Positions 9,180 to 17,985 are shown, counted from the first letter of the stretch. The stretch: DNA of 64,000 nucleotides from Saccharothrix violaceirubra (GCF_014203755.1 NZ_JACHJS010000001.1:2852001-2916000), one strand, 5' to 3'. Notes: generated by a model from the sequence alone, not told the origin. Numbers and translations are program-made.

Positions 9180-9902
9180 GTGGCACGCCGACCCGGAGCG
9201 AGCCTGGTCAAGGCCCGCCTGGTGATCATGGAGCCGCCCGTCCGGGTGGGCGCGAAGCCGGGCGCCCGGTTGTCCACGGTCGCCTTCCAGTTCAACCCGG
9301 GCACGTTGGCGCTGGAGAAGTCCGTCGAGTGGCGCCGCCAGCCCGCCCGGATGGCCGGTCAGGCGTCGATGCCGGAGTTCGTCGGCAGCGGACCCCGCAC
9401 GCTGAGCGTGGACGTGTTCCTCGACGCCACCGCCACCCACGACAACTCGGTCGAGACCAGTGTGGAGAAGCTGATGGTGGCCTGCGTGCCCACGAGGAAG
9501 AGCATCGGCGCCCGCAAGCCCGCCAGCCCGTGGGTGCGCTTCGAGTGGGGTGCGGCCAAGTCCGTGTCGTTCGACGGCGTGCTGTCCGGTCTGTCGGTCG
9601 CCTACTCGCTGTTCGACGTGGACGGCAAGCCGTTGCGCGCCACGTGCTCGCTGTCGATCGAGGAGGCGGGCGTCGACACGCCCGGCCAGAACCCCACGTC
9701 GGGGTCGCGGGAGGCCCGGCGCGCGCACCGCGTGGTCGCCGGGGACAGCCTGCCGCAGTTGGCGTGGCGGGAGTACGGGGACCCGGCGGCGTGGCGGGTG
9801 ATCGCGCGGGCCAACGGCATCGACGACCCGCTGGCCCTGGTGCCCGGCACGGAACTGCTGCTGCCCGGCGTGGACGAGGTCGAACCCGAGGAGGCCCGAT
9901 GA
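9180..9902 (+). CDS. CIS tube/hub protein with C-terminal LysM (Pvc7-like)
   Basis: 240 residues. The N-terminal part has the 'FQFNPGTLALEKSVEW' motif typical of CIS tube-hub proteins; the C-terminal 50 residues form a LysM fold ('RVVAGDSLPQLAWREYGDPAAWRVIARANGI'). Homologues (gp53-like, Afp7/Pvc7) sit between tube and spike; the LysM is structural rather than a peptidoglycan sensor in most particles. GTG start; stop overlaps the spike gene ATG by 4 nt. Confidence 0.88.
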   Translation: MARRPGASLVKARLVIMEPPVRVGAKPGARLSTVAFQFNPGTLALEKSVEWRRQPARMAGQASMPEFVGSGPRTLSVDVFLDATATHDNSVETSVEKLMVACVPTRKSIGARKPASPWVRFEWGAAKSVSFDGVLSGLSVAYSLFDVDGKPLRATCSLSIEEAGVDTPGQNPTSGSREARRAHRVVAGDSLPQLAWREYGDPAAWRVIARANGIDDPLALVPGTELLLPGVDEVEPEEAR

Positions 9903-11575
9903 GCAACACCGCGCGGGGCGGACGCGCGTTCGCCGCGTCCCCGGTCGTCGTGGCGAACGGCCCGGTCGACGGCCCGTGGGACGACGAGCTGGTGAGCTGT
10001 GTCGTGGACGAGAACGTCGGCCTGCCCGACACGGCCGTGCTGACCTACCACGACGGCACCCGGGAGTTCCTGGCCAAGACCGGGATCACGATCGGCTCGC
10101 CGCTGCGGATCTCGGTGGCCTCCGCGCGCACCGGTCCGCCCGAGCCGCTGTTCGACGGCGAGGTCACGGCCGTGGAGATGGACGTGGACGGCACCGGCGC
10201 GTACACCGTGGTCCGGGCGATGAGCAAGGCGCACCGGCTGTTCCGGGGCCGCCGGGTCGAGGCGTTCCGGAACATGACGGCGTCCGCGATCGTCGCCAAA
10301 GTCGCGAAGAACGCCGGTCTCGCCGTCGGGAAGGTCGAGACCTCGCGGATCACCTACAAACACCTGAGCCAGCCCGGCATCTCGGACTGGGACTTCCTCC
10401 AGTCGTTGGCCCGCGAACACGGCGCGGTCGTGCGCGTGGACGCCCGGGGCCGGCTGGAGTTCACCAAGCTCACGCCCGCCGCCAAGGCCCCGGCGCCGTC
10501 GACCTCGGCCGACAAGAACCCGCTGGTGCTGGAGTTCGGCCGCAACCTGCTGGCGTTGCGGGCCGGGCTCAGCAGCGTCGAGCAGGCCAACGGCGTGGAG
10601 GTGCGCGGCTGGGACGTGGCCCGCAAGAAGCCTTTGGTGGCCGTGCGCAACAACACCAGAAGCAAGACCACCGACCCCGGTCTGTCCGCGTTGACCGCGA
10701 GCCGGGCGTTCCGCACCAAGAACCGGACGCTGGTGACCGACGTCCCGCACGCCACCCAGGCCGAGGCCACCGCCGCCGCCCAGTCGCTGGAGGCGTCGAT
10801 CAGCGCCGGGTTCGCCGAACTGGAGGCCGTCGCCGAGGGCAACCCCAAGCTGCGGGCGGGCGTGCCGATCGCGTTGGGCAACGTCGGCGACGCGTTCACC
10901 GGCCGCTACACGCCGACGGCCGTGACCCACGTGCTGGAACCGGACCGGGGCTACCGGACCACGGTCGTGGTCAGCGCGTCGCACGACCGTTCGCTGGCCG
11001 GACTCGCCGCGGGCGGTGTCCACGACCACCGCATGCCCGGCCTGGCGACGGGCGTCGTCACCGACATCCGCGAGGAAGGCGGCCAACGCGGCTGGGTCCG
11101 GCTCAAGTTCCCCTGGCTGGACGACAAGTACGTCACCGACTGGGTCCGCACGGTCCAGCTCGGCGGCGTGGGCGGCGGCGGGGTGTTCAGCCCGGACGTC
11201 AACGACGAGGTCCTGGTCGGGTTCGAACAGGGCAGCCTCGACCGGCCCTACGTGATCGGCGGCCTCTACAACGGCGTGGACAAGCCCTCGCCGCACGACA
11301 AGCCGCTCGTCGACCGGGCGAGCGGCAAGGTCAACCGGCGCTCTCTGGTGTCCCGCAAGGGACACCGGCTCGAACTGCTCGACGCGCCCGGCGCCTCGGG
11401 CGTGCGGCTGGCCAGCGGTGACGGCCGCCTGGAGGTGAAGGTCGACCAGAGCCGCGGCCGCGTGGAGCTGCGCGGTCCGGGCGGCGGTTCGGTGGTGCTC
11501 GACCGCACCGGCATCACGCTCGACGCGCGCAACGGCGTGGTCCAGGTCAAAGGTCGGCTGATCCGGCTCAACTGA
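9899..11575 (+). CDS. VgrG-like central spike (Pvc8-like)
   Basis: 558 residues. The N-terminal half is gp27-like ('LFDGEVTAVEMDVDGTGAYTVVRAMSKAHRLFRGRR', 'DWDFLQSLAREHGAVVRVD'). The middle is the gp5 OB fold ('LATGVVTDIREEGGQRGWVRLKFPWLDD', 'PDVNDEVLVGFEQGSLDRPYVIGGLYNG'). The end is the start of a beta-helix ('VELRGPGGGSVVLDRTGITLDARNG'). It forms the trimeric puncturing spike. No C-terminal effector extension is present. The ATG is coupled to the LysM gene stop. Confidence 0.92.
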   Translation: MSNTARGGRAFAASPVVVANGPVDGPWDDELVSCVVDENVGLPDTAVLTYHDGTREFLAKTGITIGSPLRISVASARTGPPEPLFDGEVTAVEMDVDGTGAYTVVRAMSKAHRLFRGRRVEAFRNMTASAIVAKVAKNAGLAVGKVETSRITYKHLSQPGISDWDFLQSLAREHGAVVRVDARGRLEFTKLTPAAKAPAPSTSADKNPLVLEFGRNLLALRAGLSSVEQANGVEVRGWDVARKKPLVAVRNNTRSKTTDPGLSALTASRAFRTKNRTLVTDVPHATQAEATAAAQSLEASISAGFAELEAVAEGNPKLRAGVPIALGNVGDAFTGRYTPTAVTHVLEPDRGYRTTVVVSASHDRSLAGLAAGGVHDHRMPGLATGVVTDIREEGGQRGWVRLKFPWLDDKYVTDWVRTVQLGGVGGGGVFSPDVNDEVLVGFEQGSLDRPYVIGGLYNGVDKPSPHDKPLVDRASGKVNRRSLVSRKGHRLELLDAPGASGVRLASGDGRLEVKVDQSRGRVELRGPGGGSVVLDRTGITLDARNGVVQVKGRLIRLN

Positions 11576-11588
11576 CAGGAGGTCCGAC

Positions 11589-11906
11589 ATGCCCAAGGCC
11601 GCCCGGGTGGGCGACAAGACGTCCCACGACGGCACGCTCGCGGTCCCGTCGCAGGCCGCGCTGGCGATGAAGATCGCCACCGTCCTGATCGAGGGCCGAC
11701 CGGCCGCCGTCATGGGCTGCGTGCACGTGTGCACCCAAGGCCCGCACATCCGGCTCGCCACGGCCAACGTGCTGCTGCCCCGGCCCGGACCACCGCCGAC
11801 CGTGTTCGTCGGCGGCGCTCCGGCGGCCGTGGTCGGCGACCGTTCGGTGTGTCAGGCGACCATCCGCTTCGGCGCGACCACGGTGGAGATCGGCGGTGGG
11901 CGGTGA
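11589..11906 (+). CDS. PAAR-like spike tip protein
   Basis: 105 residues with PAAR features: 'AARVGDKTSHDGTL', 'GRPAAVMGCVHVCT', 'GGAPAAVVGDRSVC', and regularly spaced His/Cys that can bind the tip metal. It caps the VgrG-like trimer. AGGAGG six nt before the ATG; stop overlaps the gp25 gene. No toxin domain is fused. Confidence 0.88.
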   Translation: MPKAARVGDKTSHDGTLAVPSQAALAMKIATVLIEGRPAAVMGCVHVCTQGPHIRLATANVLLPRPGPPPTVFVGGAPAAVVGDRSVCQATIRFGATTVEIGGGR

Positions 11907-12310
11907 ACGACTTCATCGGCCGCGGCTGGGGTTTCCCGCTGCGGGTCGACCCGACCGGCGGCATCGGCATGGTCGACCGGGACGTGGAGATCCAGCAGGC
12001 GATCCGGCTGATCCTGGCCACCGCGCCCGGCGAACGCCCGATGCGCCCCGAGTTCGGCTGCGGCATCCACGAGCACGTCTTCGCCACCGCCGACCACGCC
12101 ACGGCCGGCGACATCGCCCGCGAGGTGCGCGTCGCGCTCGACCGGTGGGAGCCGCGCATCGAGGTCGCCGACGTCGTGGTGGCCTTCGACGCGGTCGAGG
12201 TCGGCACGCTCTACATCGACGTGCACTACACCGTCCGCACCACCAACGACCGGCGCAACCTGGTGTTCCCCTTCTACACGATCCCCGCCGAGGAAGGAGG
12301 CGGTACCTGA
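11903..12310 (+). CDS. Baseplate wedge protein, GPW/gp25 family
   Basis: 135 residues with the gp25 hallmark 'IQQAIRLILATAPGERPMRPEFGCGIHEHVF' (shown in parts: the E-R-P...F-G core) and the closing 'TTNDRRNLVFPFY'. It joins the baseplate to the first sheath ring. GTG start within the PAAR stop (GTGA); stop and the next ATG share one base (TGATG). Confidence 0.9.
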   Translation: MNDFIGRGWGFPLRVDPTGGIGMVDRDVEIQQAIRLILATAPGERPMRPEFGCGIHEHVFATADHATAGDIAREVRVALDRWEPRIEVADVVVAFDAVEVGTLYIDVHYTVRTTNDRRNLVFPFYTIPAEEGGGT

Positions 12311-14232
12311 TGGTGCTGCCCGCACCGAACCTGGACGACCGGCGCTTCCAACAGCTCGTCGACGAGGCCAAGCGCTACGTCCAGCAGAGCTGTCCGGAGT
12401 GGACGGACCACAACGTGTCCGACCCCGGCGTCACGCTCATCGAGACGTTCGCGCACATGGTCGACCAGTTGGTCTACCGGCTCAACCGGGTGCCGGAGAA
12501 GAACCACCTGGCGTTCCTCGACCTGCTGGGCGTGCGGCTGTTCCCGCCCACGGCGGCACGCGCGGACGTCACGTTCTGGCTGTCCGCGCCGCAGCCGGAC
12601 ACCGTGCTGCTGCCGGTCGGGACCGAGGTCGCCACCGGCGGCGGCGACGCGGACGAGGCCGTGGTCTTCGCGACCTCGGCCGAGCTGCCGATCGTGCCGT
12701 CGTCGTTGACCAGGCTGGTCACGGTGTCCGCGCGCGGCGACCACGTGGACCGGACCAGGGACCTGGACTCGGGCCGGGACGTGCCGTGCTTCCAGGCCCG
12801 ACCGGAGGCCGGCGACGCCACCCTGTTCGGGCTGTCCGCGCCGGTGCCGCGCTGCGCCGTGGTGCTGCGCCTGGACAGCCGGGTGGAGGGCATCGGCGTC
12901 GACCCGCGGCAGCCGCCGCTGGTGTGGGAGGCGTGGGACGGGCACGACTGGGTCGCGTGCGCGGTCGACTCCGACGCCACCGGCGGTCTGAACCGGCCCG
13001 GCGAGGTGGTGCTGCACGTGCCGGCCGGGCACGCCGCGTCGGTGGTCGCGGGGCACCGGGCGGGCTGGCTGCGGTGCCGGGTCACGTCGCCCCTGGCCGA
13101 CCAGCCCTTCTACAGCGAGTCGCCGACCGTGCGCGAGGCCGAGGCGTTCACCATCGGCGGCACGACGACGGTGGAGCACGCCGAAGTGGAGACCGACGTG
13201 GTGCTGGGTGCTTCGGCGGGCGTGCCGGGGCAGCGGTTCCGCCTGCCGACCGCGCCCGTGCTGGTCGACGGGCCGCCGGTGGTGGTGCAGGTGTCGAACG
13301 GCGCGGGCTGGGACGACTGGACCGCGGTCGAGGACTTCGGCTCGTCCGGGCCCGACGACCGGCACGTGGTGCTGGACGCTGCCCTCGGCGAGATCTGGTT
13401 CCCGCCCGCCGTGCGCGAACCGGACGGGACGCTGCGGCGCTGCGGGGCCGTGCCCGCGAAGGGCGGGATGATCCGCGTGCCCCGATACCGGACCGGTGGC
13501 GGGCGTGCGGGCAACGTGGCGCGTGGCGCGATCTCGGTGCTGCGCAGCTCCGAGCCGTACGTGTCGACCGTGGAGAACCGCGAGGCCGCGTCCGGCGGCG
13601 TGGACGCGGAGACGGTCGACGAGGCGAAGGTGCGGGTACCGCACCAACTGCGGGTGTGGGACCGCGCCGTGACCGCCCGGGACCACGAGTTGATCGCGCA
13701 CCAGGCCGTGCCGTCGTTGGCCAGGGTGCGCTGCCTGCCGGAAGCGGGCGGCGCGCGGGTGCTGGTCGTGCCCGATGCCGTCGCCGACTCGGGCGACCGG
13801 CTGCGGTTCGAACAGCTCCTGCCGTCCGACGAGGTGCTCGCGGCCGTGGCGCGGCGGTTGGACGAGCGTCGCCTGTTGGGCACGCGCCTGGTCGTGGAAC
13901 CGCCGCGCTACCAGGGGATCACGGTGGTGGCCAGGCTGGTGGCGTCGTCGGGCCGCGTGCACGCCGAGGCGCTGGACGCGCTGTACCGGTACCTGAACCC
14001 GTTGCGCGGCGGGCTGGACGGCACCGGCTGGGATTTCGGCCGCGCGGTGGGCTACGGCGAGGTTTTCGCGGTGTTGCAACGGGTTCCGGGCGTGGCGTCG
14101 GTGGCGGAGGTCAGGATGTTCCCGGCCAACCCGCTCACCGGGGAACGGGGCGCGGCGACCGAACGGGTGGAGCTGGCGCCGAACGCGTTGGTGTTCTCGC
14201 AGCAGCACCAGATCGCGGTGGGCGCCCGATGA
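12310..14232 (+). CDS. Baseplate J-like assembly protein (Pvc11-like)
   Basis: 640 residues. The N-terminus has the family signature 'YVQQSCPEWTDHNVSDPGVTLIE' region followed by 'MVDQLVYRLNRVPEKN'. The C-terminal part has the gpJ-like block 'AGNVARGAISVLRSSEPYVSTVENREAASGG' region and 'LDALYRYLNPLRGGLDGTGWDFGRAV'. It forms the wedge arms of the baseplate. Length fits the actinobacterial 'putative baseplate assembly protein' family. Coupled at both ends to gp25 and gpI-like genes. Confidence 0.9.
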   Translation: MVLPAPNLDDRRFQQLVDEAKRYVQQSCPEWTDHNVSDPGVTLIETFAHMVDQLVYRLNRVPEKNHLAFLDLLGVRLFPPTAARADVTFWLSAPQPDTVLLPVGTEVATGGGDADEAVVFATSAELPIVPSSLTRLVTVSARGDHVDRTRDLDSGRDVPCFQARPEAGDATLFGLSAPVPRCAVVLRLDSRVEGIGVDPRQPPLVWEAWDGHDWVACAVDSDATGGLNRPGEVVLHVPAGHAASVVAGHRAGWLRCRVTSPLADQPFYSESPTVREAEAFTIGGTTTVEHAEVETDVVLGASAGVPGQRFRLPTAPVLVDGPPVVVQVSNGAGWDDWTAVEDFGSSGPDDRHVVLDAALGEIWFPPAVREPDGTLRRCGAVPAKGGMIRVPRYRTGGGRAGNVARGAISVLRSSEPYVSTVENREAASGGVDAETVDEAKVRVPHQLRVWDRAVTARDHELIAHQAVPSLARVRCLPEAGGARVLVVPDAVADSGDRLRFEQLLPSDEVLAAVARRLDERRLLGTRLVVEPPRYQGITVVARLVASSGRVHAEALDALYRYLNPLRGGLDGTGWDFGRAVGYGEVFAVLQRVPGVASVAEVRMFPANPLTGERGAATERVELAPNALVFSQQHQIAVGAR

Positions 14233-14744
14233 GGGCCGCGCTGCCGTCGTTGCCGAGCACCCACCCGATCGGTGCGATGCTGCCGTCGCTTTATGCCGCC
14301 GACGACTTCGCGTCGCGGTTCACGTCGGGGTTGGACGCCGTGCTGTCCGCGATATTGTCCACTTTGGACTGCATCGCGGCCTACGTCGACCCGGTGCTGG
14401 CGCCGGAGGACTTCGTGGAGTGGCTGGCGTCCTGGGTGGCGGCCGACCCCGACCCCGCGTGGCCGCTCGACCGGCGTCGTGAGGTGGTGCGCCGGACCGT
14501 GGACCTGCACCGGCGTCGGGGAACCGCGCGGGGGTTGGCCGACCGGTTGGCGCTGGCGCCGGGCGTGCGGGCCGAGGTGGTGGACGGTGCCGGGACGCGG
14601 TGGTCGAGCACCCCGGACACACCGTTGCCGGACGCGGCGGACGTGGTGGTGCGAGTGTACGAGGGGGACCGCGCGGCGGTGGAGGCGCTGGTGGCGCCGG
14701 TGTGCCCCGTGCACGTCCGGTGCGTGGTGGAGACCGCGTCGTGA
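14229..14744 (+). CDS. Phage tail protein I-like baseplate protein (Pvc12-like)
   Basis: 171 residues: 'MLPSLYAADDFASRFTSGLDAVL', 'DFVEWLASWVAADPDPAWPLDRRREVVRRTVDL', 'RRGTARGLADRL', and the closing 'APVCPVHVRCVVE'. This is the gpI-like fold of wedge proteins. The ATG overlaps the gpJ-like stop by 4 nt, and its own stop overlaps the GTG of the zinc-ribbon protein gene, which ties that membrane protein into the CIS operon. Confidence 0.87.
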   Translation: MRAALPSLPSTHPIGAMLPSLYAADDFASRFTSGLDAVLSAILSTLDCIAAYVDPVLAPEDFVEWLASWVAADPDPAWPLDRRREVVRRTVDLHRRRGTARGLADRLALAPGVRAEVVDGAGTRWSSTPDTPLPDAADVVVRVYEGDRAAVEALVAPVCPVHVRCVVETAS

Positions 14745-15988
14745 GCGGGCGGTCGTGCCCGCAGTGCGGTGCGGCGGTCGGGGAGTCGGACGAGTTCTGC
14801 GGGAGCTGCGGCAACTACCTGGGCTGGGACACACCCCGACCCGGCCCGGTGCCGGACACCGGTACGCCGCCCGGATCGGATGTGGCCACGCCGCCGGACC
14901 GCGGGTCGCCACGCGACGACCCACCGCGAGCGGGCTCGACCGGCCGGGGCCCGGTGGGCGCCGCCGCATCGGGTGTGTCGGAGGGACATGTCGTACCAGG
15001 TGTGTCGACGGGCGCCGCCGCGTCGGGCGTCTCGGAAGGTGATGCCACGCCAGGCAGGTCGGTGGGCGCTGCCACGCCGGGTGCGTCGAGGGGGGACGTC
15101 GGGTCGGCGCCCGGTTCGGGTGCCGCGCCCGGTGCGTGGGTCGACGTGCCCGCCGAGTCCGATCGACGAGACCTGTCCCGCTCCGGGGCGGCGGGCGGCG
15201 TCGGCGAACCGCGGTCGGAGCGGGAGGCGGGGTACCTGGGGCCGGTGGCTCCCGGGCGGCCGGACGCGAAGCGGCCCTTGCCGAGCACGCACGTCGACGG
15301 TGCGGTGGACGGGCCGCCCTGTCCGCGTTGCGGCGTGCCCAATCCGCCGGGGCGGCGGTTCTGCCGGCGGTGCGGGGAACCGTTGTACGACCAGGCCGTC
15401 GCCTCGTCCGGGCGTCGGCGCAAGCGGCGGTGGCGCGGAGACCGGTCGCGGTGGCTGCGGCGGTCGGCCGCCGCGGCGGTGGCGGTCGCGTTGGCGGTCA
15501 CCCTGTGGGTGTTCCACCCCGAACTCCTCGCGCTGTGGGAGGACCTGCGTGACCGGCTCGCCACCCCGGCGCCCGTCGCGCCCACGTCCGTGACCGCGAA
15601 CGCCGCCGTCCCCGACCACCCGGCGACCGCGGCGGCCGACGGGTTGTCCAACCGGTACTGGGGTGCGCCGGCCGTCGGCGACGCGGTGGAATTCGGCTTC
15701 GCCGCGCCCTTCCGGCTGTTGTCGGTCGTGGTGCACACGGGGGCGTCGGCCGAGAAGGACGGGTTCGCGGCGCAGGCCCGGCCGTCCGCGCTCGACATGG
15801 TCGTGACCACGGCCGACGGCACCACCCGGACCGTGCCGATCACGCTCGCCGACCAACCCGGCCCGCAGCGCACCGACACCGGCATCGGGAACGTGGTGCG
15901 GGTACGTCTCGTCGTGCGGTCCGCGACCGGTCTCGGCGAAGGCCGGCACATCGCCCTGGGCGAGGTCGAGTTCTTCCGCCGCCCCTGA
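14741..15988 (+). CDS. CisA-like membrane protein: two zinc ribbons, one TM, lectin-like C-terminal domain
   Basis: 415 residues. Zinc ribbon 1 at residues 6-23 (CPQC/CGSC), a Gly/Ala/Ser/Pro linker with repeats of 'GAAASGVSEG', zinc ribbon 2 at about 194-212 (CPRC/CRRC), a basic stretch RRRKRRWR, a membrane helix at about 242-262, then about 150 residues with a discoidin-like pattern ('DGLSNRYWGAPAVGDAVEFGFAAPFRLLSVVVHTG' region) of the kind called NADase-type glycan-binding. Topology: ribbons inside, beta domain outside. Streptomyces CIS particles float in the cytoplasm and need a membrane protein, CisA, for contraction and cell death; this gene is in the right place and has matching architecture. 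The CisA equivalence is inference. Confidence 0.75.
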   Translation: MSGRSCPQCGAAVGESDEFCGSCGNYLGWDTPRPGPVPDTGTPPGSDVATPPDRGSPRDDPPRAGSTGRGPVGAAASGVSEGHVVPGVSTGAAASGVSEGDATPGRSVGAATPGASRGDVGSAPGSGAAPGAWVDVPAESDRRDLSRSGAAGGVGEPRSEREAGYLGPVAPGRPDAKRPLPSTHVDGAVDGPPCPRCGVPNPPGRRFCRRCGEPLYDQAVASSGRRRKRRWRGDRSRWLRRSAAAAVAVALAVTLWVFHPELLALWEDLRDRLATPAPVAPTSVTANAAVPDHPATAAADGLSNRYWGAPAVGDAVEFGFAAPFRLLSVVVHTGASAEKDGFAAQARPSALDMVVTTADGTTRTVPITLADQPGPQRTDTGIGNVVRVRLVVRSATGLGEGRHIALGEVEFFRRP

Positions 15989-16126
15989 GACTCCCGCCGC
16001 CCCGGGGACTTCCGGGCACCGTCCGGGTCGGCGAGGGCAGCGTGCGGCACGGGTCGTGCGCATCGGGCGCATCATCGAGGTGCGTCCCCGAACAGTCGAA
16101 TCCATTGTGGACGGAGAGGGTGGGGT

Positions 16127-17077
16127 ATGGACATCGCGGTGGTCACCGGACCCGGCGGACCGGTCGGGGCGGCGGCCGTGCGGGCGCTGTCGACCAGGTT
16201 CGACCTCGTCGTCGGCCACGACGTCGACCGGGACGACCCGGGCGCGGTCGACCGCGTGCTGCGCGAGTACGGCACGGACGTGCGGCTCGTGGTGCACACG
16301 GCCGCCCACCCCGGTCCGAAACCCGCGCCGGACTCGTTCGACCGGGCGGCGCCGGTCGCCGTCGCCCTGCTCGACGCGGTCCTGGCCCACTGCCCGGACG
16401 CGGTGGTCGTCGTCGAGTCGACGGTCGACGTGCACGGCGACCTCTCCGGGTCGTTACCCCTGGTCGAGTCGACGACCCGGTGGGATCTCGACCCGACCCA
16501 CCCGTGGTACGAGCACGGCGTGGACAGCACGGTGTTCGCCGACCGCGTCGACCGGGACCGACGGGCGGTGGGCGTGCTCGCGGCCGACCTCGCCGCCCAG
16601 CACTACGCCCGACGGCACGGCCTGGCCGTCGGCGTCGTCCGCACGGGCCCGGTGGCCTCGGACCGGTACGGCCTCCCGGCCCGGCTGGTGCGCGCGGCCC
16701 TGACCGGCACGTTCACCATCCGCGGGCACGGCGGCAAGCAGGTGCGGGACGTGCTCGACGTGTCCGACCTGGTGGAGATGTTCTGGCACTACTACCGGGC
16801 GCCCCGGCCCGGCGAGGTCTACCAGGCGGGCGGCGGCCGGGCGCGTGGCCACTCGGTGCTGGAGGTCATCGGGACGTACGAGCACTTGTCCGGCCGTGAA
16901 GTGCGGTTCGAGTACCTCCCGCACACGCCCTTCGCCGAACCGCGCTGGTGGCTCACGGACACCCGCGGGTTCCGCCGCGACTACCCGGGCTGGCGGCCCA
17001 CCCGCGCCCTCGCGGACATCCTGACCTCGGCGGATGCGTTCTGGAGAACCTCGGTAGACGCGTTTGAGAGGACGTGA
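16127..17077 (+). CDS. Extended SDR / nucleotide-sugar epimerase-like protein lacking catalytic Tyr and Lys
   Basis: 316 residues resembling CDP-tyvelose/paratose 2-epimerases: 'STVDVHGDLSGSLPLVE', 'GKQVRDVLDVSDLVEMFW', 'GEVYQAGGGRA', and 'WWLTDTRGFRRDYPGW'. The Rossmann loop is altered (TGPGGPVG), and where the family has Y/F-G-x-S-K-x-A-A-D it has RAVGVLAAD (residues 146-154), so Tyr is Arg146 and Lys is Val150. Catalysis by the usual mechanism looks impossible. A TTA codon lies at 16454-16456. ATG 138 nt after the CisA-like gene, same strand. It may bind NAD or sugar nucleotide as a sensor or structural protein. Confidence 0.75.
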   Translation: MDIAVVTGPGGPVGAAAVRALSTRFDLVVGHDVDRDDPGAVDRVLREYGTDVRLVVHTAAHPGPKPAPDSFDRAAPVAVALLDAVLAHCPDAVVVVESTVDVHGDLSGSLPLVESTTRWDLDPTHPWYEHGVDSTVFADRVDRDRRAVGVLAADLAAQHYARRHGLAVGVVRTGPVASDRYGLPARLVRAALTGTFTIRGHGGKQVRDVLDVSDLVEMFWHYYRAPRPGEVYQAGGGRARGHSVLEVIGTYEHLSGREVRFEYLPHTPFAEPRWWLTDTRGFRRDYPGWRPTRALADILTSADAFWRTSVDAFERT

Positions 17078-17129
17078 AGCCGCGTCTCGCACACTCGGAG
17101 GGGCATTCCGGGGACTGTGGGAGGCAGTG

Positions 17130-17753
17130 GTGGAGAAGCGGATCCGAGTGGTGGTCCAGGCCGCGGACCAGCTCAGCGCGGCCGGTCTGGTCGGTTTCCT
17201 CGAGGCCCGACCCGAGATCGTGGTGCTCGACGCCGACCGGCGGGACGAGGCCGACGTCGCGGTGCTGGCGGTGGGTCGGTTGGACGAGGAGGTGGAGGCG
17301 GGCCTGCGCCGGCTGGCGGCCCGTGCGCCCGTGCCCGTGGTGCTCGTGCTGGACGAGATCGAGGAGACGGACGTGCTGACCGCCGCCGAGTGCCGGGTGG
17401 TGGCCCTGCTGCCCCGGTCCGGCGCGACCGGCGAGCGGGTGGCGCGCGGCGTGCTGGCCGCCGCGTCCGGCGGCGGGGTGATGCCACCGGGCATGGTGGC
17501 CGACCTGCTCGACCACGTGCGCCGACTGCGTCGGCAGCTGACCGCGCCCGCGTCGGAACGGGGCCGGTTGACCACCCGTGAGGTCGAGGTGCTGCGCCTG
17601 ATGGCCGACGGGCTGGACACGGCCGAGATCGCCACGACCCTGTCGTACTCGGAGCGGACGATCAAGAACGTGTTCTACGGGATCACCAGCCGCCTCAACC
17701 TGCGCAACCGGCCCCACGCGGTCGCCTACGCGTTGCGCCGGGGAGTGATCTGA
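17130..17753 (+). CDS. LuxR/NarL-type transcriptional regulator linked to CIS locus
   Basis: 207 residues. The C-terminal HTH is classic: 'LTTREVEVLRLMADGLDTAEIATTLSYSERTIKNV' in pieces, with 'SRLNLRNRPHAVAYALRRG'. The N-terminal about 120 residues look like a receiver fold ('IRVVVQAADQLSAAGLVGFLE', 'PVPVVLVLDEIEE') but the acidic pocket and phosphoacceptor Asp are not evident, so it is probably an atypical, non-phosphorylated receiver. GTG at 17130 fits GGGAGG at 17119-17124; an upstream frame exists but has no RBS. LuxR genes of this form commonly close Streptomyces CIS loci. Confidence 0.85.
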   Translation: MEKRIRVVVQAADQLSAAGLVGFLEARPEIVVLDADRRDEADVAVLAVGRLDEEVEAGLRRLAARAPVPVVLVLDEIEETDVLTAAECRVVALLPRSGATGERVARGVLAAASGGGVMPPGMVADLLDHVRRLRRQLTAPASERGRLTTREVEVLRLMADGLDTAEIATTLSYSERTIKNVFYGITSRLNLRNRPHAVAYALRRGVI

Positions 17754-17754
17754 C

Positions 17755-17925
17755 ATGGCCGGCTCCACGACCGACAAGGCCCGCATGCGCCACGCCGTGG
17801 ACCTGGTCGTCCGCGACCTCAGGGCCCGCGACCCGCGCACCCACACCGACTGGACCCTCTCCGCCGAGGGGGTGATCCAACCCCCACCCCCCGACCCGCG
17901 CGAGTCCTCCGCTCAGACACCCTGA
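17755..17925 (+). CDS. Small 56-residue protein at end of CIS operon
   Basis: ATG one nt after the LuxR stop. The product begins MAGSTTDKARMRHAVDLVVR, has an amphipathic N-terminal helix, a 'DPRTHTDWTLSAEGVI' segment and a proline-rich tail (QPPPPDPRES). No domain recognised. The tight spacing and strong GC bias at third positions support real translation. The stop codon lies in the first unit of a 22-nt repeat. Confidence 0.5.
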   Translation: MAGSTTDKARMRHAVDLVVRDLRARDPRTHTDWTLSAEGVIQPPPPDPRESSAQTP

Positions 17926-17965
17926 AATACGCATTCGGACACCGTGAAACACGCGCTCGGACACC
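17916..17965 (+). repeat. 22-nt imperfect tandem repeat between convergent genes
   Basis: Two full units (17916-17937 and 17938-17959) and the start of a third: each begins gacacc, then tgaaa(t/c)acgc, and ends with tcg. The units differ at about 5 positions. They fill the gap between the convergent small-protein gene and the SARP gene. No hairpin is formed by single units. Confidence 0.6.
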
Positions 17966-17985
17966 AGACCGACCGTGGACCGGCA

